From IMG/VR virus record IMGVR_UViG_3300050020_000170, positions 1 through 28,350 of that record: 28,350 bases of DNA; one strand, given 5' to 3'. The stretch comes from a virus. The position numbers and the translations under genes are program-made. The notes beneath the pieces were generated by a model. That model was not told where the DNA came from. It did not search any database and was given only the letters and a program-made list of their open reading frames with translations. Below are positions 1 to 6,135 of this stretch, one piece after another. Within the stretch, counting starts at the first letter, position 1. Each line of letters starts with the position of its first letter.

Positions 1-348
1 CAGTATAAGACTAAGATGGTAAAACACAATTTAGATCAGAACGATTGTGAAAATATCAGCATCTTTTCCAATTATATAAAAAATAAAGCAATCTCAGAAA
101 TTTCTAACAATGTTCAGGAATTAGCATCCCTTGCAGTGTATTCCACCTACGGCATGGATAGAGGTTCTAAAGAATTTGCGTGGAAATGTTTTGGAGATGG
201 AATTGTCGATAATCTGATAGAAAATAATGGCGACAAGAAAGTTTTTATTCCTGTAGCAGATGATAATGGTTTGATAGATTATTTGTGGAAAAAATATTCA
301 ATAAAAGAATTTAGCATCGAAAAGGTAAGGGATGAATTCATTCAATGA
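1..348 (+). CDS. Hypothetical protein, probably 5'-truncated by the window edge
   Basis: The reading frame is open from base 1. Its first ATG (base 16) has no ribosome binding site in the 15 bases available, so the true start probably lies upstream. From that ATG the product is 110 residues, acidic and mixed charge, with no membrane segment or cysteine motif. I do not recognise the family. Its 3' end overlaps the next gene by 17 bases, so the two are probably translationally coupled. It lies upstream of a zinc-ribbon protein and an HU-like protein, which suggests a DNA-metabolism or regulatory neighbourhood. No function is assigned. Confidence 0.6.
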   Translation, partial: QYKTKMVKHNLDQNDCENISIFSNYIKNKAISEISNNVQELASLAVYSTYGMDRGSKEFAWKCFGDGIVDNLIENNGDKKVFIPVADDNGLIDYLWKKYSIKEFSIEKVRDEFIQ

Positions 349-1087
349 AAATTGTGATATTGAAAATTTATTGGCAAACGGTTTCAAAGATAATCGTATA
401 AATTTTAATGATTTGGCTTTACTGACGAAAAAATATTATTGGAACGATGGCTATAAAAAATCAAAAATTACTGATCTGCTAGTTGAGTTTTCTAAAAAAT
501 GGGATAAAAACTTTAACGAGATTATTGATAGAAAAACTATAAAAGATGCCGTAAACAATGGCATGAAACGTAATATTAGAAATGCTAAAGAAATAAATAT
601 TTATAAAGAAGAAATTGAACTTATCGAGAATATTGGTGACTTCAAATATCAAAAAATTGCCTTTATAATGCTTTTCCTTAGCAAGATGAATCATAGCGAG
701 GATTCTGAGTTTTATAATTTGAGTAGGGATAAGGATGCACTGGTTATAAAATTATCTCAAGCAAATATTTCTAAAAAAGAATATAAATTCCTACTGCAAG
801 TTTTAGAAGAGAGAAAATTTATATTCGTAGTAAAGCCGGGGAAAAATGAAAAAAATTATGAACAAATATTGTATGCTAAAAAAGAAGGAGAAGTAGTATT
901 TGCTGTTGGAGATAACAATGCTGTCCAAAAGTATGTTGATTATTATGGCGGAGAATTTTTCTATTGCTCTAACTGTGGCAAAAAAGTAATGAGAAAAACA
1001 AACAACCAATATCTATGCGGTGATTGTTGGAAAGAAAAACGGAGAACGGATATTAGAAAATCGGTTAATAAATTTAGAAATCAATAA
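332..1087 (+). CDS. Hypothetical protein with C-terminal zinc ribbon
   Basis: A 251-residue lysine-rich protein. The start ATG follows AAGGTAAGGG and lies inside the end of the preceding gene. The first 200 residues are mostly helical and unrecognised. At about residues 212-228 a CxxC...CxxC pair (CSNCGKK, then CGDCWK) forms a zinc ribbon. It is followed by a basic tail with regularly spaced arginines (RRTDIRKSVNKFRN) of the kind seen in phage nucleic-acid-binding proteins. DNA or RNA binding is the reasonable inference; an enzymatic role is not visible. The stop is followed by a 68-base gap before the HU-like gene, in which I see no clear promoter or terminator. Confidence 0.75.
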   Translation: MNSFNENCDIENLLANGFKDNRINFNDLALLTKKYYWNDGYKKSKITDLLVEFSKKWDKNFNEIIDRKTIKDAVNNGMKRNIRNAKEINIYKEEIELIENIGDFKYQKIAFIMLFLSKMNHSEDSEFYNLSRDKDALVIKLSQANISKKEYKFLLQVLEERKFIFVVKPGKNEKNYEQILYAKKEGEVVFAVGDNNAVQKYVDYYGGEFFYCSNCGKKVMRKTNNQYLCGDCWKEKRRTDIRKSVNKFRNQ

Positions 1088-1155
1088 TGTAATCATTCAG
1101 AAAAGATTTCTTTAATTATGGATAGATATACGAAAACGAGGTTATTAATAATAAA

Positions 1156-1476
1156 ATGAAAATAGAAACAAAAAAAATATTACAAGACGAATTCATTCAT
1201 CTCTTAGCTGCTAGGGCCGGATTTACTATTGCTGACACTGAGGCATTTTTTAAGGCATTGAAAGAATTATTTATGGAAGCAGTAGAAACTGGAACTGAAA
1301 TTAGTATTAGGAATTTTGGCGATCTTTATTATACCACCATTGCTGAAAGAACAGTTAGTGCTACTCCGCATAGTAAAGAACCAAAGACTTATCCAGAAGC
1401 TAAAAAAGTAGTTTTTAAATTGGCAGAACCGTTTAGAAATGTACTCAAAGCCAATTATGGCAAGTTAAAAAAATAG
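1156..1476 (+). CDS. HU/IHF-like DNA-binding protein
   Basis: A 106-residue protein with the organisation of the bacterial HU/IHF family: an N-terminal helical dimerisation part (residues 1-45), the turn RNFGDLYY around residues 53-60 that corresponds to the conserved GFG-type segment, a beta-arm region (TIAERTVSATPHSKEP) and a C-terminal helix ending in lysines. HU proteins bind and bend DNA as dimers. Phage versions help condense or organise phage DNA, or act in replication and packaging. The arm lacks the usual RNP motif and has PHSKEP in roughly that place, so binding geometry may differ. The nearest ribosome binding site (GAGG, 1138-1141) is unusually far from the ATG. No close operon partner is evident. 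Confidence 0.85.
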   Translation: MKIETKKILQDEFIHLLAARAGFTIADTEAFFKALKELFMEAVETGTEISIRNFGDLYYTTIAERTVSATPHSKEPKTYPEAKKVVFKLAEPFRNVLKANYGKLKK

Positions 1477-1487
1477 TTTTATTATAT

Positions 1488-1585
1488 TGTACATTTTTGT
1501 ACATAATGCTATATCGTAAAAATACGATGAAAAGATAGTTTTATCTATATACCGTTTGGTATATTAGTGTCATTAATACACTAAT
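1488..1585 (+). promoter_or_regulatory. Tandem array of five small hairpins in a long intergenic leader
   Basis: Five inverted repeats follow one another in the 183-base gap: TGTACA/TGTACA (1488-1493, 1498-1503, loop TTTT), ATCGTA/TACGAT (1513-1518, 1523-1528, loop AAAA), AGATA/TATCT (1533-1537, 1542-1546, loop GTTT), ATATACC/GGTATAT (1547-1553, 1558-1564, loop GTTT) and ATTAGTGT/ACACTAAT (1563-1570, 1578-1585). Four have 4-base loops. None is G+C-rich and followed by a T-run, so these are not classical terminators. They may be operators, an RNA-stabilising leader or remnants of inserted DNA. Confidence 0.6.
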
Positions 1586-1610
1586 GAAATTGGTGTTTTA
1601 TTGGATTTTA

Positions 1611-1656
1611 ATTCCTCCTATAAATGAGGAATATTTTAGATTTATTATAGGAGGTG
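1611..1656 (+). promoter_or_regulatory. Switch-like occlusion of the tail fibre ribosome binding site
   Basis: The anti-Shine-Dalgarno segment CCTCCTATAA (1614-1623) is perfectly complementary to TTATAGGAGG (1645-1654), which contains the ribosome binding site of the gene starting at 1660. The same segment can instead take part in a 7-bp hairpin ATTCCTC/GAGGAAT (1611-1617 with 1626-1632). The two structures exclude each other, so translation could be switched by which forms. The pairing is read directly from sequence; the regulatory role is inference. Confidence 0.6.
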
Positions 1657-1659
1657 ATT

Positions 1660-3522
1660 ATGCCTACTTTATTTCAAAGAAAAGCGATGGGGGCGATGGG
1701 GGGCGTACCCGCTATTGCCAATTACGAGTTACTTACCCCTTCTGTTGACAGCGGTTGGGCGCAATATCTCAACGGCGAGCGGCAGTTTTTACCAGCATCA
1801 AGTAATTATTTTATCAATCCGCGGCTTAATTACGCCACCGGGGGGCTGGCCTATGGCTTAACCTGTGCTCCTGCAAATACCACAGTTACTACTGAGATTG
1901 TAACGCGGGTTATAAATGGGATAACGGTCAACGCACAGCGGATTCGCATTGTGGGCGGAGCGGGCGTGGCGGTCAGCGCGTCATTTTTGGACACCAATAT
2001 TACCGACGCCGGGACGTTTGTCCAAAATGATTATTTTACTGAGTCTATGTATTTGAAAATTATTGAATTAACTGGATGCAGCATACGACCTGTGGTCGTG
2101 TCTCGCAATGCTGCCCAGGCGCAGCTTGGGCTTCTATACGGCCGGATACTTTCTTCGGTTACTGCCGACTTTGTTCAGCATATGTTTACCACTCAAATCA
2201 CGGACGCTAATGGTAGCAGGTGCCAATTTAAATTCGTTCCAAATAGCGACTTCCACAATGGCGACGTGATTGAGATTGAGTTTGCAATGATGATGCACAC
2301 CAAGGCAATGGCTCCGACAGATTATTATGATGGCTCCTATGCCGGTTGTGCATGGTCTGGAATAGCAGACAAATCCATTTCGACCCGCACTGCTAGTGCC
2401 CTATCCTATATCGACCTAGTCAGTGTTGACTCTAATGGCCCAGCGGCCCTGGCGGGACAGACCATTTACAAGCGTAATCTTGACGCAACTTATTTTGGCC
2501 CTGTCGTCATTACGCCATCGGCCAAATCCGATGCGGTGGCGGCGGAGATTGCGCGGTCATACGGCAATTTAAGACGGCTATGGAATTGCCTTTCTGCAAA
2601 CGATGTACTGATTACGTTTGATAGTGCGCCACACGCCTACAAAAAATTAGGCGCAGCAACTTCCAGTCCCGCCGACCTGGGGTTTGAATCAGCTCGCAAT
2701 TGGGTTAGAAAAGGTGCTTTGTCAGGTCTGCAAAGTGAATGCAGCGTGCAATGGAACGGCACGATCTGGCAAATGTGGAGTGCTAGCGCGGGAATGCTTG
2801 AATATGCTACAGCTCCGGCCTTGCTCGGCCCGTGGAGTATGGGTACATCTACGACCCTATCAGGCGGAGGCGCGAGCGCTGCACGGGCGCAGGTGAGGAT
2901 TATCGGCGGCACTTATCACCTGCTTGTTACGAGTGGGGCAGGCGCAACTCAAATAGATCATTTCACATCGGCAGATGGTACGCCAGGATCATGGACGCTT
3001 TCGGCGGCAGCTGTTTTAACGGTTGGCACTCACCCAGCCTGGGATGATGTTTGGTTCGGCAATACTGAGTTTTGGCTGGAGGGTGCCACTTATTACATGC
3101 TGTATGAGGGCGGCGGTGCAAGTGCGGTCATGAAATTGGGACTGGCGACGGCAGCAAGCCTTGATGGGCCGTGGACAAAATACGTCAGTAATCCGGTGTT
3201 GGGCACAGAGGCGTGCGAGGCGGGTAGTCCCTGCGTAATTAAAAAAGGCAGCACCTATTACTGTTGGTTCCTGGGCGGGTATGCAACTCAGTTACCCACC
3301 GATATATTGTTATCCACTTCCACTGATTTACATACCTGGACTACACCGACATTTGTACTGACGCGAGCAACGGCTGACGAGGGAGTAGGGGTTATCACCG
3401 GACAGGTGGCCGACCCCGAAGTGGTTGAGTTTGAGAGCGTGCTATATATGTTTTACACCGGGGTAGCGGCTAACCCTAGCGGGCCGTGGGTCGGTAAATT
3501 AGCGGCAGGATATTTGACATAA
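1660..3522 (+). CDS. Tail fibre / receptor-binding protein with GH43-like propeller
   Basis: A 620-residue protein. An in-frame GTG lies 6 bases upstream, but ATG 1660 is placed correctly behind AGGAGG (1649-1654). The N-terminal ~240 residues look like the beta-sandwich of phage tail proteins, including a DGSYAGCAWSG signature near residue 225 that resembles tail carbohydrate-binding modules. From about residue 350 there are five repeated beta-propeller blades, each with an aromatic-rich strand (GTIWQMWSA, GTYHLLVTSG, ATYYMLYEGG, STYYCWFLGG, VLYMFYTGV) often followed by a GPW or SWT turn. This is the fold of GH43/GH32-type glycosidases, so host surface glycan binding or trimming is likely. 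Whether it is catalytic is uncertain. The gene is much richer in G+C than its neighbours and uses different codons (GCG, GGC, CGG), pointing to recent transfer. Confidence 0.75.
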   Translation: MPTLFQRKAMGAMGGVPAIANYELLTPSVDSGWAQYLNGERQFLPASSNYFINPRLNYATGGLAYGLTCAPANTTVTTEIVTRVINGITVNAQRIRIVGGAGVAVSASFLDTNITDAGTFVQNDYFTESMYLKIIELTGCSIRPVVVSRNAAQAQLGLLYGRILSSVTADFVQHMFTTQITDANGSRCQFKFVPNSDFHNGDVIEIEFAMMMHTKAMAPTDYYDGSYAGCAWSGIADKSISTRTASALSYIDLVSVDSNGPAALAGQTIYKRNLDATYFGPVVITPSAKSDAVAAEIARSYGNLRRLWNCLSANDVLITFDSAPHAYKKLGAATSSPADLGFESARNWVRKGALSGLQSECSVQWNGTIWQMWSASAGMLEYATAPALLGPWSMGTSTTLSGGGASAARAQVRIIGGTYHLLVTSGAGATQIDHFTSADGTPGSWTLSAAAVLTVGTHPAWDDVWFGNTEFWLEGATYYMLYEGGGASAVMKLGLATAASLDGPWTKYVSNPVLGTEACEAGSPCVIKKGSTYYCWFLGGYATQLPTDILLSTSTDLHTWTTPTFVLTRATADEGVGVITGQVADPEVVEFESVLYMFYTGVAANPSGPWVGKLAAGYLT

Positions 3523-3697
3523 TGGACTCCGAATCATCCCAAAAGTCGGATAGATCAGTCAGTTTGTTCAATTTTGAACATATTGTTCATATATTTTTAT
3601 CAATAAAACAATTATTTCATCTGGTTTTTTAATTTAAATTTATTCAGTTTTAACCTTCTTGTTAGTTGGAGGTTGTAATTTTTGTATAGGAGGTATA
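3523..3697 (+). promoter_or_regulatory. Intergenic leader with alternative hairpins
   Basis: A 175-base gap. It holds overlapping, mutually exclusive inverted repeats (GTTCAA/TTGAAC followed by TGAACA/TGTTCA) and a further 7-bp hairpin AACCTTC/GGAGGTT (3652-3658 with 3668-3674, one G-T pair). The second arm of that hairpin mimics a ribosome binding site just upstream of the real one (AGGAGGT, 3688-3694). No clear sigma-A promoter is visible. Confidence 0.4.
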
Positions 3698-4252
3698 ATG
3701 GCTGTAACTTATTTTTTCGAAAAAAATATTCCTAGTTTTATTTGTTTGAGTACAGATGTTAGCGGAAGCAAAGTTCCTGGGATCAGCGTAATTGGAGCAA
3801 GGGTTTTATTCACAGATACCGGAACTGAATGGGTTGTGGGTGATGATTTAAAATTAGTTCATTATGCTACAAACACTGTTAGTGGAACGTCTGGAAGTTC
3901 GTCTTCTTCATCTGGCTCTAATATTTATGTAACTAATTTAACTAATCCTTTGCCAACCACTCAACCTAGTATTGTTATTGATTCTACATTTAGTGGACAA
4001 ATTATTATTTCTAGTTCCTCAGTACCATATAGTGGCTCCAATCTTAGTGTTACTAATCGCAATGGGTTTTTATTTAAACCGAATCCTGCAAATACCGGGG
4101 TGGTTTGGCTTGTAAATACCGGAGGTAACACTACTTGTTCAGGATTTCCGCTTTCTGTAGGAGAAAATTTTCTTTATAGTGGATCGGGATTATCATATTT
4201 AGATTATGGAACTTCGGTTGCAAATGCCTGTTTGTGCTGGGCAAAACTTTAA
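3698..4252 (+). CDS. Ser/Gly-rich putative virion protein
   Basis: A 184-residue protein. The longer frame opens at 3659, but ATG 3698 sits behind AGGAGGT and is preferred. The N-terminal 60 residues form a small beta-rich domain (start MAVTYFFEKN). A low-complexity stretch GTSGSSSSSSGSN follows, then a second beta-rich domain with many Asn, Thr and Gly residues. This composition is typical of tail-tip, fibre-associated or decoration proteins, and its position just after the tail fibre gene fits an accessory fibre or attachment protein. I do not recognise a specific family. Base composition has returned to the A+T-rich norm, so the gene did not arrive together with the upstream fibre. Confidence 0.6.
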   Translation: MAVTYFFEKNIPSFICLSTDVSGSKVPGISVIGARVLFTDTGTEWVVGDDLKLVHYATNTVSGTSGSSSSSSGSNIYVTNLTNPLPTTQPSIVIDSTFSGQIIISSSSVPYSGSNLSVTNRNGFLFKPNPANTGVVWLVNTGGNTTCSGFPLSVGENFLYSGSGLSYLDYGTSVANACLCWAKL

Positions 4253-4336
4253 ATAAAAGTAGAATTTTATGTGGTTTAATATTGGTAAGTAAGAATTATT
4301 TAGAACAAATCGTCTAAATATTATAAGGAGGTTTCG

Positions 4337-4397
4337 ATATAGCAGTTCGGATATCTAGATTTATTAGATATGGTTTTAATGGTTTTATTTGCTATAT
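4337..4397 (+). promoter_or_regulatory. Two-tier stem-loop before a membrane-protein gene
   Basis: An outer helix ATATAGCA/TGCTATAT (4337-4344 with 4390-4397) encloses ATATCTA/TAGATAT (4351-4357 with 4365-4371). The outer helix ends directly before the GGAGG of the gene starting at 4411. Upstream, AAGGAGG (4325-4331) is a strong Shine-Dalgarno-like site with no start codon at normal distance. Confidence 0.5.
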
Positions 4398-4410
4398 GGA
4401 GGTGATCTAT

Positions 4411-4596
4411 ATGTCTATAATTGTATTGATTTTGATTTTGGCGCTCGTTGGTCTTGCGGTTTGGGCTGAGGAAAAATATATTCCCATGCCTCCTGGTTTT
4501 AAAATGTTCATAAGAGTCGTTGTGATCATCGTTCTGATTTTGTGGTTGCTTTCAATATTTGGACTTCTAGGCTCGATTACAGCAATAAAAATCTAG
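4411..4596 (+). CDS. Small two-helix membrane protein, possible holin
   Basis: A 61-residue protein. An ATG at 4396 lies upstream of the ribosome binding site; ATG 4411 follows GGAGGTGA and is the likely start. The sequence has two hydrophobic helices (residues 1-22 and about 34-57) separated by a short loop with EEKYIPMPPGFK. This hairpin layout, with the Y-I-P-M loop, matches a small membrane-protein family often found in phage and bacterial genomes. A holin or lysis-accessory role is possible because lysin-like genes follow, but small size and topology are the only direct support. An 11-codon frame (4370-4405) ends across its ribosome binding site. Confidence 0.65.
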   Translation: MSIIVLILILALVGLAVWAEEKYIPMPPGFKMFIRVVVIIVLILWLLSIFGLLGSITAIKI

Positions 4597-4613
4597 TTAT
4601 TTAAGGATAACAG

Positions 4614-4955
4614 ATGTGGTTTTTTAATAGGAGATACTATCGTATTTTATCTAAATTAGATAATATTGAAGATTCTATTGTTCATAATGACTATAAGGAA
4701 AATTTTAAAATGCTGAGTACTCAGGTAAACGAGCTTACAGATTCGGTGAACGCAAGTGTATTGGCACAGCAAGCGGCTGTTGCCGCATTTTCTTCAGTAG
4801 CACAGCAAATTGCTGATTTGACTGCCAAACTAGAATTGAATTCAGATGATACCGCTAAAATGATGGAATTAAAAACGCAGTTGGACGATGCGAAAAATGC
4901 ACTCGTTGCTGCAACGCCTGTTGCTCCTGTGGTTCCATTTGAACCGCTAGTATAA
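4614..4955 (+). CDS. Small coiled-coil protein
   Basis: A 113-residue protein with a weak upstream AAGGA and an ATG at 4614, 17 bases after the preceding gene. It starts with an aromatic/basic segment MWFFNRRYYRILSK, then long amphipathic heptad-rich helices (about residues 15-95), and ends in a Pro/Val-rich tail (PVAPVVPFEPLV). There are no cysteines or membrane segments. It could be a small tail-associated or lysis-accessory protein. The family is not recognised, and assignment to the lysis block rests only on location between a small membrane protein and GH25-like genes. Confidence 0.6.
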   Translation: MWFFNRRYYRILSKLDNIEDSIVHNDYKENFKMLSTQVNELTDSVNASVLAQQAAVAAFSSVAQQIADLTAKLELNSDDTAKMMELKTQLDDAKNALVAATPVAPVVPFEPLV

Positions 4956-4970
4956 AGTTTTATAAATCAT

Positions 4971-4998
4971 GTTGCTCATTTAGCAATAGATGAGCAAC
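4971..4998 (+). terminator. Hairpin, possible terminator
   Basis: A perfect 9-bp inverted repeat GTTGCTCAT/ATGAGCAAC with a 10-base loop, just after the stop of the coiled-coil gene. It is followed by A+T-rich sequence without a clean T-run, so it may be a weak terminator or an mRNA-stabilising stem. Confidence 0.45.
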
Positions 4999-5045
4999 AA
5001 TTAAATTAAAAATTAGTTATATTTCTCAAAGGAGATAATGTAAAT

Positions 5046-6080
5046 ATGGTATGGAAAAATAATGCTTTCGGCATCGATGTTTCTAGCGCTCAAACTGGAC
5101 TTGATTGGAGCGTGGTTTCTGCCGATTTTGCCATGATTAAAATGGGCGAGACAAATCGAACTTCTGGTGTAATTGATTATGATCAACAGTTTGCAGTTCA
5201 TGTGCAAGGCGCATATGATAATAATATCCCCGTTGGAGCATATTTTGTACCCGATGCGGAAATTAATGGAACTTTACAAATACCATTGTCAGCATATAGA
5301 AATGGCGCTAGGGGAAAGGATATTGAATATTCTTTTATTCAAAAAACTTTGCAGAATAAGGCTGTCCAATTTATTGCCATTGTATTTGCTCATGCCTCTG
5401 CTGATGCGGTTTGGAATGATGCAAATCTTGAATATTTAGTCAATTCTCTTCAAGCAGGTATGGTCGCTGGTGAAATTCAAAAGATGCCTATTGTTCTTTG
5501 CGCTAATGAGGACTTTGTCAATAAAAACTTTTTTTACAATAAAACAAATACATTTTTTGATTTCGTTGCGAGACATGAATCTGATACTTTGCGAGTATGG
5601 AGTTTGAGTAATACTGGCCCATCTGTATCTACAACTTGGGCTGATGTTAAAAATCATCTACCTTTAGATACAGCAAAACCAACTTATTTGAATTCTACTA
5701 AATATCAGCCTCTATTCTGGCAATTTGCAATTGATAAACTCCCGTTTAATAAAACCGGAAGTTTAACTAATTTTGGGGTAAATATTTCTACTCTTTCAAA
5801 AACAGCACTGTACACATGGATGAATTTTGCTGGAACTGTAGTTCCTCCTGTAGATACTACATGTGAATCTGGTTTTCATAAAGATGCTAATGGCAATTGT
5901 ATTCCTGATGCCCCTCCGCCTGTTGATCACGGATGTAATTCTGATCAAACATGGAATGAAACTACTCAAAAATGTGAGGATAATGTTGTAAATCCTCCTG
6001 CAACTGGAGATTTTTCAGAAGTTGTAAATAAATTAAATGATATTTTAGCATTGCTAAAGCAAGTATTTAATCGATCATAA
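5046..6080 (+). CDS. GH25-like lysozyme-fold protein with Cys-rich tail
   Basis: A 344-residue protein; ATG follows AAAGGAG. Residues 7-270 have GH25 (Cpl-1/cellosyl-like muramidase) features: GIDVSSAQ at 9-16 with the first catalytic-type Asp (D11), DFAMIKMGE at 27-35, and a VGAYFVPDAE strand at 63-72. However, the strand that normally carries the catalytic Asp-x-Glu pair appears to be FIAIVFAHA (109-117) and lacks it, so muramidase activity is doubtful. Residues about 274-314 contain two short cysteine-bounded units (CESGFHKDANGNC and CNSDQTWNETTQKC) in a proline-rich linker. An amphipathic helix follows at the C terminus. It could be a virion-associated, substrate-binding or structural derivative rather than the endolysin. 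The next gene also begins with a GH25-like domain, suggesting divergent duplication. Confidence 0.7.
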   Translation: MVWKNNAFGIDVSSAQTGLDWSVVSADFAMIKMGETNRTSGVIDYDQQFAVHVQGAYDNNIPVGAYFVPDAEINGTLQIPLSAYRNGARGKDIEYSFIQKTLQNKAVQFIAIVFAHASADAVWNDANLEYLVNSLQAGMVAGEIQKMPIVLCANEDFVNKNFFYNKTNTFFDFVARHESDTLRVWSLSNTGPSVSTTWADVKNHLPLDTAKPTYLNSTKYQPLFWQFAIDKLPFNKTGSLTNFGVNISTLSKTALYTWMNFAGTVVPPVDTTCESGFHKDANGNCIPDAPPPVDHGCNSDQTWNETTQKCEDNVVNPPATGDFSEVVNKLNDILALLKQVFNRS

Positions 6081-6088
6081 ATAAAATG

Positions 6089-6116
6089 ATGAGGGATATT
6101 ACTTGATATCCCTCAT
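6089..6116 (+). terminator. 11-bp hairpin, probable terminator
   Basis: The perfect inverted repeat ATGAGGGATAT/ATATCCCTCAT with 6-base loop TACTTG sits between two lysin-like genes. It is followed by TTTAAT, giving weak terminator character; it may instead protect or process the mRNA. Confidence 0.55.
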
Positions 6117-6135
6117 TTAATAAGGAGTAAACATT

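Noticed and set aside
1488-1585. CRISPR-like array
   Set aside because: The hairpins differ in sequence, are spaced irregularly and have no identical repeat-spacer pattern.
2637-2912. Minus-strand frame and two extra plus-strand frames (2684-2896, 2832-3047) within the tail fibre gene
   Set aside because: These are by-products of higher G+C and fewer stop codons. The propeller repeats in the main frame are continuous.
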